A DNA stretch of 64,000 nt from JAWCLZ01 sp038850275. GTDB taxonomy: Archaea > Halobacteriota > JAWCLZ01. Both the position numbers and the translations under genes were made by a program. Under the pieces are notes generated by a model. The model searched no databases and was not told the DNA's origin. It saw only the letters and a list, made by a program, of their open reading frames with translations. The DNA lies in NCBI GenBank assembly GCA_038850275.1, contig JAWCLZ010000003.1, positions 34,545-98,544 on the forward strand, read 5' to 3'. Shown piece after piece: positions 34,052 through 42,610 of the stretch. The number at the start of each line of letters is the position of its first letter. Position 1 is the first letter of the stretch.

Positions 34052-35466
34052 GAGCTGTATTTAATGAATACTTGAACGCAGTCCCAAGTTATTTCATCAA
34101 GCTTATTTTTCTTCGATATATAGACCCTCAAGTTATAAGCTGTGTTATTACTCGGGCTTGCAGTTTCATTGAACCAGTAGGTTTTAGCTCCATTTAGCTC
34201 TATGGATTTATCTGAGATCAAGCCTGAAACTTCGAGGTGCAGGTTATCACTGCCTCCATTCTGAGTGTGGCTGCTGATATTTATTGCTATATCGACTTCA
34301 AAGCCATGCATACCGCTGGGAAAGACTGGTGTAAATGAATAAATTTTTTCAAGAGAACCGCCTGATGGCGTGAAGCTCGCTGGTTCTAAGTCGCTGCTAT
34401 TCCAAGTACCTATAATTGGTATAGTTACATTCACTACGTTGGATAGCGCTCCCTCAACTCCACTGTTGTTAACAACGGTAACTGCGTAGTAATATGTCAT
34501 TCCCTGAGTTTTAACACTTGAATCTAGGTAGCTTGCGGGTGAGTCAAACCAAGAGTTCGCTAGAAGCGTGGCTGTACCTAGATTTGAGTCATTTATGGGC
34601 TCGGTGCTTCTATAGATTTTATAGCTTGCCACTGATCCTATGGCTGGCTTTGTCCATCTAAGAAGTACGTCGGGATATGTTAAAACCACTGCATTTAAAT
34701 CGCTAACATTACCAGGGGGTAGTCCAATTACTTTATATACCCTTAAATCACTCGCAGTGTTGCCAGTTCGATCATAGGCTATGGCTTTAACTCTATATTC
34801 CCCATTTGGATATCTCTCGGTATTCCACTCCCATTGATAGGGATATTCAGCTGTGTAAACAAGGGTATCATTTAAGTAGTACTCCACTTTAACTACATAT
34901 ATATTATCCACTGCATTTACCCTTAGTTTCACTGTTTGTGAAATAGTTGAGCCATTTGCAGGACTAGGTGCAGTGAATGCGATTACCGGTGGCGTAGTGT
35001 CTATTGATGCATCGCATTCTCCAATAGTAATTACGCCAGTTGTGCGATTGAATCTCAAGATCTTTGTTTTTTCCGCGCTGGATATACTGCAATTTGCCAC
35101 CGCTATTAATGGACTGATTGGTATTTTCACCTCTATATTGCGATTGACCTCAGGAACTAGTTTCACTAATCCTCTTTGTATTGCTATGGTGTAGAAGCTA
35201 CCTCCTGCTTTGCTGGGAATTTCGACTTGAGAGGTTAATTCAATTATTTCTCCAGCTATGCTCGCGGTATTTATAACTCCATCAAAATCTTGGATTTTTG
35301 AGACTAAATCGCTGCCAATTGAACTGAGCTCGCGATATATAGCTATGTCAGTGGTGCTTATTAATATGCCTTGAAAGGATAGCGCTATGATGGAGAGTAA
35401 AACTGCAGAGATAGAGAAGGTTAATAGCAATTCAACTGTTACTGTCAATGCATTTTCATCTTTCAT
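34048..35466 (-). CDS. Pilin-like protein with Ig-like and fibronectin type III domains
   Basis: About 472 residues from ATG 35466 (MKDENALTVTVELL), which overlaps the upstream stop; an upstream in-frame start at 35508 would overlap more. One N-terminal helix (LLLTFSISAVLLSIIALSFQGI), a first region with cysteines, then DTTPPVIAFTAPSPANGSTI to DRTGNTASDLRVYKV (bacterial Ig-like, Big_9-type), GLPPGNVSDLNAVVL to VTVVNNSGVEG (FN3), and a C-terminal beta domain. Many glycosylation sequons. Probably an adhesive tip or surface subunit assembled with the three small pilin-like proteins. Confidence 0.75.
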   Translation of the reverse strand: MKDENALTVTVELLLTFSISAVLLSIIALSFQGILISTTDIAIYRELSSIGSDLVSKIQDFDGVINTASIAGEIIELTSQVEIPSKAGGSFYTIAIQRGLVKLVPEVNRNIEVKIPISPLIAVANCSISSAEKTKILRFNRTTGVITIGECDASIDTTPPVIAFTAPSPANGSTISQTVKLRVNAVDNIYVVKVEYYLNDTLVYTAEYPYQWEWNTERYPNGEYRVKAIAYDRTGNTASDLRVYKVIGLPPGNVSDLNAVVLTYPDVLLRWTKPAIGSVASYKIYRSTEPINDSNLGTATLLANSWFDSPASYLDSSVKTQGMTYYYAVTVVNNSGVEGALSNVVNVTIPIIGTWNSSDLEPASFTPSGGSLEKIYSFTPVFPSGMHGFEVDIAINISSHTQNGGSDNLHLEVSGLISDKSIELNGAKTYWFNETASPSNNTAYNLRVYISKKNKLDEITWDCVQVFIKYSS

Positions 35467-35881
35467 ATATATCCACCTTGATTTTTTCCTCGAGCTTAAG
35501 GATTCCATCTTGGTATACTAAAGTGAGATTGAGATAGTCTAACGTTTGATTTAGGTAATCTAAGTGGATTTCAACAGCTTCACCTCTCGCTGCATATAGC
35601 AAGGTAGTTGCGTTTACATAGGAATTGAAGTAGGAATGAAAGGTTGAATTGAAAAAATCGCTACTGGTTTTATTTGCTTTTAAAACTGCATTTCTTGCCT
35701 CGCGAATTGTCATTTCCTGAAGGGATTTGAAGTGCTGCTTGCTTGGATAAAGTCCCGTCCCTGGAATGTTGCTTGTCAAGATTACATCGTTGAGTAGAAT
35801 GGTTATTAATAGTAGGCTTAGCAACATGATGAATGCACTTAAGAGGATCATTTGTCCCTCTCCATCTTTTTCCACATTCAT
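35456..35881 (-). CDS. Pilin-like protein (second of cluster)
   Basis: 141 residues. GEGQMILLSAFIMLLSLLLITILLNDVIL is an N-terminal class III-type or simple anchor helix; the outer part has many N-x-S/T sites (NKTSSDFF, NSTFHS, NATTL, NQTL, NLTL). No enzymatic motif. Three-base gap to the upstream gene and overlap with the downstream one indicate a tight operon. Confidence 0.68.
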   Translation of the reverse strand: MNVEKDGEGQMILLSAFIMLLSLLLITILLNDVILTSNIPGTGLYPSKQHFKSLQEMTIREARNAVLKANKTSSDFFNSTFHSYFNSYVNATTLLYAARGEAVEIHLDYLNQTLDYLNLTLVYQDGILKLEEKIKVDIYER

Positions 35882-35883
35882 GG

Positions 35884-36444
35884 CTACATCCTCCAGAGGG
35901 TGAGTTTAACTAGCACTAGGTTGTAAAAATCTGAGGTGCTATCTATATCTTTAATTGGATTGTTTTTATTGATTTTATCGCTATCGTAAATAACCACGGA
36001 TTCATATACTGTAACCGCGTTATCAGAAGGCTCTCCATTCCAGATTATTGCTCCCGTTGCGAGATCCCATTTTGATGTGTTTATATATATTATTTCTAAA
36101 TCATAGGCTATGCCTCGATTTGAGAGCGTGGAGATGAGGAGTTTTTCAAATTCACTAAGATTCAATTTCCCCTGTAAGTTATTCTCTCGAGTCCCAGTCC
36201 AGTTTAATATGTTGCTTTTCAATGGCGAGCTGATATTCAAGGGATCTGGAGAGTAGTTAGATGTAGTTAATAAATCTTGACCAAGCATTGCTAAGTAAAA
36301 CTCGATTTGCTGATTCGATGCAGAGGAGGTAAGGGGAGTTAGTGGGGTGGCTTTGGTTATGAATAGGAGTGCTGCTAGGATTAATGAAGCAGCTGCAAGT
36401 GCTTCTAAGGTGTAGAGTTGTCCAGATTCGTTTAATTTCACCAT
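35884..36444 (-). CDS. Pilin-like protein (third type in cluster)
   Basis: 186 residues. LYTLEALAAASLILAALLFIT is the helix, preceded by the short polar NESGQ typical of archaeal pilin-like precursors; the exterior domain has sequons (NYS, NISS, NWT, NTS). It overlaps the upstream gene by seven bases. Family unknown in detail. Confidence 0.68.
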   Translation of the reverse strand: MVKLNESGQLYTLEALAAASLILAALLFITKATPLTPLTSSASNQQIEFYLAMLGQDLLTTSNYSPDPLNISSPLKSNILNWTGTRENNLQGKLNLSEFEKLLISTLSNRGIAYDLEIIYINTSKWDLATGAIIWNGEPSDNAVTVYESVVIYDSDKINKNNPIKDIDSTSDFYNLVLVKLTLWRM

Positions 36445-36941
36445 ATCATCACCAATAGTATCAATCTTTCTTCCAATTCACTTGCGAGCACTACTCTCTT
36501 GGCTTGAGCAACTGTTGAGAAATCTGGTGGCGTTTTTCCAACCTTGAGCACTGCCTGTGAATTTTCTAGGTATATGCTGTCATTTAAAAATCGAAGCTCT
36601 AGGTATAGTTCGTATTTTCTATTTGCTGTTACTAGTCCAAGTTCATTTATTTTACTCTCATAGGAATTGCTTAGTGAACTATTCAACTCTCTAGCTTTTT
36701 CAAGTGAGATCAAGCCGGGGTTTTGAGGATTTACTGCAAGTCCTCTTGGGTCTTCAATTAAAAAGGCTGCTATTCTATTTGCTAGGAAATTCACATTCTC
36801 TGATTCAGATTGAAATGGAACGAAAAGTCCAGTTATGCTTTGAAAAAGAAATAAAAATGCCAGTGAGAATATGATTATTCCAGCTATGAAATCCAAGCTA
36901 ATTTGAGCACAGGAGTCTAGTCTCTTAATCATTTCTTTCAC
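36438..36941 (-). CDS. Pilin-like protein (first gene of cluster)
   Basis: 167 residues. SCAQISLDFIAGIIIFSLAFLFLFQSI is an anchoring helix after a basic start (KEMIKRLD), followed by a polar domain. Heads the four-gene minus-strand operon; 130 AT-rich bases with TATA-like sequences separate it from the divergent pgi gene. No secretion ATPase or TadC-like platform gene is in the window, so assembly would need genes elsewhere. Confidence 0.68.
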   Translation of the reverse strand: MKEMIKRLDSCAQISLDFIAGIIIFSLAFLFLFQSITGLFVPFQSESENVNFLANRIAAFLIEDPRGLAVNPQNPGLISLEKARELNSSLSNSYESKINELGLVTANRKYELYLELRFLNDSIYLENSQAVLKVGKTPPDFSTVAQAKRVVLASELEERLILLVMIW

Positions 36942-37071
36942 TTTTGATTAATATTCTAATTTATCTTCATTATATATCAATTATTACCAATATAATTAAA
37001 ATTTTTCTAATAATTTTAAAAAACTTTGAAAAAGAAATCTTTAAGCATAGAGATTTGAATAACATAAAGCA

Positions 37072-37812
37072 GTGGAAATGGAATTGAGATTTGGAGAGAG
37101 AGTCTTTAAACCCGAGGTTAGGAAATTATATGATATGAAAGAGGTGATTTTCGATAGAGAGTGGCTTAAAACCGCTCCTAATTTAGAGCTATATTATATG
37201 TATCGCGATCTCACGTTGAGTAAAAAGGATGAAAACGCTAGTAGGCAATATTGCTTAAGATATGATATCACCATAATCCCATCTTTCAATCTCGGCAGAG
37301 AATATGTGAAAACCGCTGGTCATTATCATCCACCTTTAAATTCAAATTTAACCTACCCCGAGCTCTATGAAGTCCTAGAGGGGAAAGCACATTATTTGCT
37401 GCAGAAGCCAGAGAAAACAGATATAAGCAGAATTCTAGACGTGGTATTGATCGAAGCTGAAGCAGGGGACAAGGTAATAATACCTCCAAATTACGGTCAC
37501 ATAACCATAAATCCAACTAAGAAAACCTTGAAAATGGCAAACTGGGTTTCTAGGAATTTCACTTCCATCTACGATCCCTATCGAAGAATGGGAGGGGGAG
37601 CATATTTTGAATTAACAAATGGCGAATTCATAAAAAACAAAAACTATATCCAAGTTCCAGAGATTCGATTCCTAAAACCAGCGAATTTCTCTGAATTTGG
37701 CTTACAAAAAAACAAAGAGATCTATGGATTAATACGTAATCCAGAAAAACTTGAGTTTTTGAATAAACCTTCTCAATATAAAGCACTCTTTGATAGAGTA
37801 TTAAGCGGCTAA
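37072..37812 (+). CDS. Cupin-type glucose-6-phosphate isomerase
   Basis: 246 residues. TAGHYHPPLNSNLTYPELYEVLEGKAHYLLQ contains the cupin metal ligands (HxH, E) of archaeal cPGI, and IIPPNYGHITINP the last His. It interconverts glucose- and fructose-6-phosphate with Fe/Mn. A TATA-like CTTTAAGC near 37040-37046 is about 29 bases from GTG 37072; ATG 37078 is an alternative start. Confidence 0.93.
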   Translation: MEMELRFGERVFKPEVRKLYDMKEVIFDREWLKTAPNLELYYMYRDLTLSKKDENASRQYCLRYDITIIPSFNLGREYVKTAGHYHPPLNSNLTYPELYEVLEGKAHYLLQKPEKTDISRILDVVLIEAEAGDKVIIPPNYGHITINPTKKTLKMANWVSRNFTSIYDPYRRMGGGAYFELTNGEFIKNKNYIQVPEIRFLKPANFSEFGLQKNKEIYGLIRNPEKLEFLNKPSQYKALFDRVLSG

Positions 37813-37826
37813 AGGAAAATAAAGTC

Positions 37827-37867
37827 GTAGGAGATAAATGCAAGTAGGAGATAAATGCAAGTAGGAG
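37827..37867. repeat. 17-bp tandem duplication containing the start of the phosphorylase gene
   Basis: Units 37827-37843 and 37844-37860 are identical and a third begins at 37861. Each holds AGGAG and ATG. The first ATG (37838) opens an eight-codon frame ending in TAG; the second (37855) opens the gene. The first unit thus supplies a ribosome site and a mini-ORF in the leader. Confidence 0.9.
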
Positions 37868-38586
37868 TAATCCTAGGCTCTGGATACGATGAGTTTCTTG
37901 ATGTCGGGAAAAGTTTCCAAGTTCGCACAAGCTATGGCGAAGTTGAAGCTAGGGAATTGAAGATCGGGGAGATAAAAACATTTATCCTCAATAGACATGG
38001 TAAAGAAGCTGCAACTCCAGCGAATAAGATAAATCATAAAGCTAATATTGCAGCGCTTCAGCAGCTTGGAGTTGAGCGAATAATTGCTCTCTCAACAGTG
38101 GGAAGCATGCATAGATCCATAAAAGTGGGAGACCTTGTGCTCCTAGATCAATTTATAGACTTAAGTTCTTGGTCTATAAGTTTTGAGGATAAATACTTCG
38201 ATGTAAGCGAGCCTTTCTGCGAGGAATTGAGGAGCATAATATTGAAGTCAGCTAGAGCACTTGAACTTAAACTACATCCCAGAGGAACCTATATCTGCGT
38301 GCGCGGCCCGAGGTATGAAACCAAGGCGGAGATAAAGGCTTATCAAAAACTAGGGGGAGAAGTTGTTGGCATGACAATTGCACCTGAATGTACCCTTGCA
38401 AGAGAAATAAATATATGCTATGCAGCAGTTTCACTCGTTACAAATTTTGCAGCTGGCTTAGGGAAAGCAAAGTTAAGCCATCAAAAAGTTCTTGAAGTAT
38501 GCTCTCAGAAGAGGAAAAATTTGGAGAAATTAATCCTTAAAGTAATCCCTGAGATACCTATGGATAAAAAATGCAAATGCAGCTAG
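37855..38586 (+). CDS. Methylthioadenosine/methylthioinosine phosphorylase family protein
   Basis: 243 residues, PNP/MTAP fold. VGVILGSGYDEFLD, NRHGKEAATPANKINHKANIAALQQLGVERIIALSTVGSM, IKVGDLVLLDQFIDL, VRGPRYETKAEI, VVGMTIAPECTLAREINICYA. Phosphorolysis of methylthioadenosine, methylthioinosine or a related purine nucleoside. Ends KKCKCS, overlapping the convergent methyltransferase by four bases. Confidence 0.92.
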   Translation: MQVGVILGSGYDEFLDVGKSFQVRTSYGEVEARELKIGEIKTFILNRHGKEAATPANKINHKANIAALQQLGVERIIALSTVGSMHRSIKVGDLVLLDQFIDLSSWSISFEDKYFDVSEPFCEELRSIILKSARALELKLHPRGTYICVRGPRYETKAEIKAYQKLGGEVVGMTIAPECTLAREINICYAAVSLVTNFAAGLGKAKLSHQKVLEVCSQKRKNLEKLILKVIPEIPMDKKCKCS

Positions 38587-39581
38587 CTTTTCTTTAAAAT
38601 CCAGATATATCTCGTTAAGCTTCTATGCACACGTTGCTCTATAACTTCGAGCACTTCAAATTTAGCATTCTCAGCTAAAGATTTAATTGATCGATCAGAG
38701 ACCACGACAGCGATTTTATTCTGCTTCAATACGCGATTCATCTCCAAGAGTGATTTACTATAAAGGTCTTCAATATCCCTAGCTTCAATTTTAGCTGATC
38801 TTCCATATGGTGGATCTGTGACAATGGCATCTACACAGCTATCCTTCAAGGGTAAATTGCGAGCATCGCTTATTAAGAGATAGTAACTTGCTCCATAGTA
38901 ATCTAAGTTTAACTTCGCTCCTCTCACCATCTTATATTGAAAATCACCTCCAATTACCCGTGCACCTACGAGGGCTGCTTCAACTAAAATTCCACCTGCA
39001 CCGCAAAAGGGATCAAGCAATAGCTCATTGCTTTTAACACCTGAGATATTAACCAATGCGCGTGCGATATGAGGCATAAGCACGCCTGGATAGAAAAAGG
39101 GCTTCAATTTTGGCTTTCGCTTTGCAAATTCCCCTCTTTTTAAAGCTGCTATAAGCTTTCCGAAGATTGCTAATTCATCTGTTAAAATCACTCTGAATAT
39201 AATCTCAGGATGCTCGAGATCAACGCGATAGCCTCGCTTGTGAATTAACTCACCTAAGATATTCTCCAACCGAGGAGTGGCTTTAGATCTAGACTTCACT
39301 CTTACGCAGAAGCTTTTCGCATTTAAATTTAGATTCAATCTTTCCACTAAGTTAATGATACTTTGCTCATGCGGCTTGCACATCCCAAGGACTTCAATTA
39401 TGCGATGCACCATTCCAAGGCGAGATTCGATCTCTGTTGGGTAAAAATCAACCTCAATAATTAATATCTGACCTGAAAAAGCCACTTCGCGGTATCTCAC
39501 TCCAGAGGAATCTAGAAATCTAAGTACCTCTAGCCTTGGAAGTGTTTTATGTTCGCCTGAGAGCTCAAAGGCCAAGATCAT
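38583..39581 (-). CDS. tRNA (guanine-10-N2) methyltransferase, Trm11 family
   Basis: 332 residues. N-terminal THUMP-type region (about 1-150), then a Rossmann methyltransferase with LLDPFCGAGGILVEAAL, GGDFQYKMVRGAKLN and VDAIVTDPPYGRSAKIEARD (catalytic DPPY). Archaeal homologues methylate G10 of tRNA to m2G/m22G. Confidence 0.92.
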   Translation of the reverse strand: MILAFELSGEHKTLPRLEVLRFLDSSGVRYREVAFSGQILIIEVDFYPTEIESRLGMVHRIIEVLGMCKPHEQSIINLVERLNLNLNAKSFCVRVKSRSKATPRLENILGELIHKRGYRVDLEHPEIIFRVILTDELAIFGKLIAALKRGEFAKRKPKLKPFFYPGVLMPHIARALVNISGVKSNELLLDPFCGAGGILVEAALVGARVIGGDFQYKMVRGAKLNLDYYGASYYLLISDARNLPLKDSCVDAIVTDPPYGRSAKIEARDIEDLYSKSLLEMNRVLKQNKIAVVVSDRSIKSLAENAKFEVLEVIEQRVHRSLTRYIWILKKS

Positions 39582-39623
39582 ATAATTTTTAGATATGCAC
39601 CTTAAAATATTAATAACAGCTTG

Positions 39624-40001
39624 ATGATCTCTAAAAACGTGTACGCACCTCCAAATCGACTTCCAAAGGTTGTTAAAGCAATAATGCTTGAGGGCGAGCG
39701 GATTTTATTTCACTTGCATCAAACTCGAGCTAAGCATCCAATAACACCTGATACTATTTATATCACCAATTTCCGAGTTATAAGATACAGCCCAAAATTA
39801 CTAGGACTTAAGCATGAAACTGAGGATTATTACTACAAAGATATAGCCAATGTAAAGATCGATAAGGGCTTGATTTATTCCTCAATTTTACTTAAAGTTC
39901 GATTTCTATCCCACGATTTAATATTTGAGGATATTTCAACCAGAGACGCTGAGGAAATGTTTAGGATAATTGGGGAAATAATCAAGCAAGAAATTAAATG
40001 A
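39624..40001 (+). CDS. PH-like (bPH_2/YdbT-type) domain protein
   Basis: About 125 residues. MLEGERILFHLHQTR, ITPDTIYITNFRVIRYSPKLLG, YYYKDIANVKIDKGLIYSSILLKV and DAEEMFRIIGEIIKQ match prokaryotic pleckstrin-homology-like domains. No membrane helix. Function unknown. ATG 39624 rather than TTG 39621 is the natural start. Confidence 0.8.
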   Translation: MISKNVYAPPNRLPKVVKAIMLEGERILFHLHQTRAKHPITPDTIYITNFRVIRYSPKLLGLKHETEDYYYKDIANVKIDKGLIYSSILLKVRFLSHDLIFEDISTRDAEEMFRIIGEIIKQEIK

Positions 40002-40045
40002 GCTTAAAAATTTATTGAAAATAGTTTTTATATACTAAAAATACT

Positions 40046-40083
40046 TTAAATACTTCTTTACTGAAGATTTAAATACTTCTTTA
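40046..40083. promoter_or_regulatory. Duplicated TATA-containing element upstream of tbp
   Basis: A 15-base sequence TTAAATACTTCTTTA occurs at 40046-40060 and 40069-40083, 23 bases apart, each holding a TATA-like TTTAAATA. A third TATA-like TTTTTATATACT lies at about 40026-40037. They precede the TBP gene, whose product binds such boxes. Confidence 0.6.
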
Positions 40084-40102
40084 ATTGAGTGGAGATGAAA
40101 AT

Positions 40103-40669
40103 ATGTCCAAAGCCGAAGAGGCAAAGGCAACCATAAAGATTGAAAATGTCGTAGCTTCAACATCCATTGGACGTGAAATTGATTTAAAAGCCATAACCCA
40201 AGCCCTAGAGGGCGCTGATTACGATCCTGAGCAATTCCCAGGATTGGTTTATCGCACTAAAGACCCTAAAACAGCTGCATTGATTTTTAGATCAGGCAAG
40301 ATAGTATGCACAGGTGCGAAGAGCATAGAGGATGTTGATAAGGGTCTGAAAAAAGTTTTCAAAAAAATGGAGGCAGTGGGAATACAAGTAGCTGAGACAC
40401 CTGAAATCACTGTTCAAAATATAGTGGCATCGGCAGATTTAGGTTCTGAGCTGAATCTAAATGCAATTGCGATAGGACTTGGACTTGAAAACATAGAATA
40501 TGAACCTGAGCAATTCCCAGGATTGGTTTATCGCATATCTGAGCCAAAAGTGGTTGTGCTGCTTTTTGGCTCTGGAAAACTAGTCGTAACTGGTGGGAAA
40601 AAACCTCAAGATGCAGGAGCAGCGGTTGAGAGAATAGTGAAAGAACTTGAGAGTCTTGCACTGCTGTAG
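40103..40669 (+). CDS. tbp: TATA-box-binding protein
   Basis: About 188 residues with the two direct repeats of TBP: IENVVASTSIGREIDLKAITQ ... YDPEQFPGLVYR ... ALIFRSGKIVCTGAKS, and VQNIVASADLGSELNLNAIA ... YEPEQFPGLVYR ... VVLLFGSGKLVVTGGKK. The two repeats even share DNA identity (CCTGAGCAATTCCCAGGATTGG). ATG 40103 is chosen; TTG 40085 would add six residues. The stop TAG is directly followed by the next ATG. Confidence 0.97.
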   Translation: MSKAEEAKATIKIENVVASTSIGREIDLKAITQALEGADYDPEQFPGLVYRTKDPKTAALIFRSGKIVCTGAKSIEDVDKGLKKVFKKMEAVGIQVAETPEITVQNIVASADLGSELNLNAIAIGLGLENIEYEPEQFPGLVYRISEPKVVVLLFGSGKLVVTGGKKPQDAGAAVERIVKELESLALL

Positions 40670-41344
40670 ATGATAATCCCGGAGAGCGAGCGTTCCAAAG
40701 AGCCCCTAGTGGGAGAGAAAGTGATAACTCATCCCGATATCATTAGGGCAAATGAGTGGATTTTAACTGAATACAAGCCGCCTAAGAGAGAACTCTGCAT
40801 CTTCGTGCCCTGCGCCAAGGTCAAGCCTTACCACGCTAGTCCATCCCATAAGACCTATGATAAAGTGATCTTCAGCTTGCTTCCAAGGGAGAAAGTGCAT
40901 ATTGTGGCATTTGGAACTTGTGGTGTAACACCGAGAGAGCTTGACACCGAATATCCATTCATGCACTACAACTTCATGCTTGGCAAGTGCAATGTACCAG
41001 AAGTTAAAAAGCAATTCATAGAGATCGAGAGCCAGAGGCTCAGGAGATATCTGGAGAAAACCAGAGAAAACTATAAATATAGAATAGCATATTGCATTGG
41101 AGATTTTCGCACGGCAATGCTCAAAGCCATTGAACTCAGCGGGATCGAAGTTATAGTAGTGCCAAGAATAGAAACCCTAGAGCGATGTAAAATTGCGAAC
41201 AAAACCTTTGCATATGGCAGTTTAAGTAGAAGGGAGTACCTCCAAGACTTAGCTGATGCCATTGCAGATTTATTTAAAATGGAGAGGCGAGTGGTTGAAA
41301 TATCTGAGATGCCGCGTGATAACTACGACTGGTATCTACTATGA
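40670..41344 (+). CDS. DUF5591-domain protein (ArcS-related)
   Basis: 224 residues. CIFVPCAKVKPYHASPSHK, VHIVAFGTCGVTPRELDTEYPFMHYNF and a C-terminal YGSLSRREYLQDLADAIADL resemble the DUF5591 domain found in archaeosine synthase ArcS (CSxxKPY...SxSH, plGxVPRELE..YP..hYD). Here it stands alone without TGT or PUA domains. Function unknown; tRNA modification is the obvious guess. ATG directly after the tbp stop and ATGA overlap with the next gene imply an operon with tbp, MGMT and hisF. Confidence 0.78.
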   Translation: MIIPESERSKEPLVGEKVITHPDIIRANEWILTEYKPPKRELCIFVPCAKVKPYHASPSHKTYDKVIFSLLPREKVHIVAFGTCGVTPRELDTEYPFMHYNFMLGKCNVPEVKKQFIEIESQRLRRYLEKTRENYKYRIAYCIGDFRTAMLKAIELSGIEVIVVPRIETLERCKIANKTFAYGSLSRREYLQDLADAIADLFKMERRVVEISEMPRDNYDWYLL

Positions 41345-41790
41345 ACACCTTTTACTCTCCAAAGCTGGAGCTATATATAAACATTCAGATGGAGAATGGT
41401 ATTATCAAAAGGCTAATGTTCAGCAGAGCACCTATGGGCAAGGAAGCCAAAAGCAGGGTTATTGAGGACCTGAGGAGATATTTAAATGGAGAAGCGATTG
41501 ATTTTTCAAAGTATAACATTTCCCTTTCAAGCTTCACTCAGTTTGAAAGAGCAGTATTGCTTGAAACTCGGAAGATACCCTTCGGCGTGACTATATGCTA
41601 CTCCGAGCTTGCAAAACTCGTGGGAACAAGTGCGGTTAGAGCAGTTGGCAATGCTCTAGCTAAAAATCCAGTCCCCCTATTAATTCCATGCCATAGAGTA
41701 ATTCGCAAAAATGGCTCACTAGGGGGCTATACCGCTGGAGTTAATGTGAAGCAAAAATTGCTGGAAATTGAAGGAATTAGAGGAGGATAA
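41341..41790 (+). CDS. ogt: Methylated-DNA-protein-cysteine methyltransferase
   Basis: 149 residues. The C-terminal domain has FTQFERAVLLETRKIPFGVTICYSELAKLVG, ALAKNPVPLLIPCHRVI with the acceptor Cys, and GSLGGYTAGV. It repairs O6-alkylguanine by self-alkylation. Starts in an ATGA overlap with the DUF5591 gene. Confidence 0.93.
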   Translation: MNTFYSPKLELYINIQMENGIIKRLMFSRAPMGKEAKSRVIEDLRRYLNGEAIDFSKYNISLSSFTQFERAVLLETRKIPFGVTICYSELAKLVGTSAVRAVGNALAKNPVPLLIPCHRVIRKNGSLGGYTAGVNVKQKLLEIEGIRGG

Positions 41791-41791
41791 A

Positions 41792-42601
41792 ATGAATAAG
41801 AGAAGAATAATTCCCTGTTTAGATACCAAGTTTGATGAAACAGGTAAACCAGTAGTGGTAAAGGGAATTGAATTTGAGAATTTGCGCTACGCAGGCAATC
41901 CAGTTGAACTTGCAGAGCTATATTCCCTTCAAGGAGCGGATGAACTCGTGTTCCTTGACATCAGTGCTTCCATTGAAAATAGAAATACAATGGTCGAGAC
42001 TGTGAAAACTATTTCGAAGGTTGTATCTATTCCCTTAACAGTTGGCGGGGGAATCAAGAGTATTAGAGATATAGAGTTAATTCTAGCAGCTGGTGCAGAT
42101 AAGGTTAGCATAAATACCGCTGCGGTGAAAAATCCAAATTTAATAAAGGAAGCGGCTCAGAAATTTGGAAGCCAGCGGATTGTTTCGGCCATAGATTGCA
42201 AGCGCAACTTCAAATTCGAAGCAGGTAGAAATATGATTGAACTCGAAGATGGAGGTAAAGCTTGGTACGAGGTTGTGATCTACAGTGGAAAGCAGCATAC
42301 TAATATAGATGCAGTGCAATGGGCAAAGCAAGTTGAGGAATTAGGTGCTGGTGAGATTTTACTAACAAGTAAAGATAGAGATGGCACCAAACTTGGCTAC
42401 GATATACCTATAACCAGAGCAATAGCGCAAGCAGTGGATATACCTGTTATTGCAAGTGGAGGTGTAGGAAAACTGGAGCACTTCTATCAAGCATTCATAA
42501 ACGGTGCCAGCGCTTGCTTAGCTGCAAGTATTTTCCACTATGGAGAATATACCATAAAAGAGGTAAAAAATTATCTGCGTGAGAGGGGAATTGAAATTTA
42601 A
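41792..42601 (+). CDS. hisF: Imidazole glycerol phosphate synthase cyclase subunit
   Basis: About 269 residues. RIIPCLDTK (catalytic Asp), ELVFLDISAS, IPLTVGGGIKS, SINTAAVKN, SAIDCKRN (second catalytic Asp), GAGEILLTSKDRDGT and IPVIASGGVG are HisF. ATG 41792 follows GGAGG with five bases between and starts one base after the MGMT stop; an upstream in-frame TTG at 41768 is rejected. An insert of about eight residues (FDETGKPV) follows the first Asp loop. Confidence 0.95.
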   Translation: MNKRRIIPCLDTKFDETGKPVVVKGIEFENLRYAGNPVELAELYSLQGADELVFLDISASIENRNTMVETVKTISKVVSIPLTVGGGIKSIRDIELILAAGADKVSINTAAVKNPNLIKEAAQKFGSQRIVSAIDCKRNFKFEAGRNMIELEDGGKAWYEVVIYSGKQHTNIDAVQWAKQVEELGAGEILLTSKDRDGTKLGYDIPITRAIAQAVDIPVIASGGVGKLEHFYQAFINGASACLAASIFHYGEYTIKEVKNYLRERGIEI

Positions 42602-42610
42602 GATCTTTTT

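Noticed and set aside
39621..40001. TTG 39621 as a start for the PH-like protein
   Set aside because: An ATG follows immediately in frame and no ribosome site favours the TTG.
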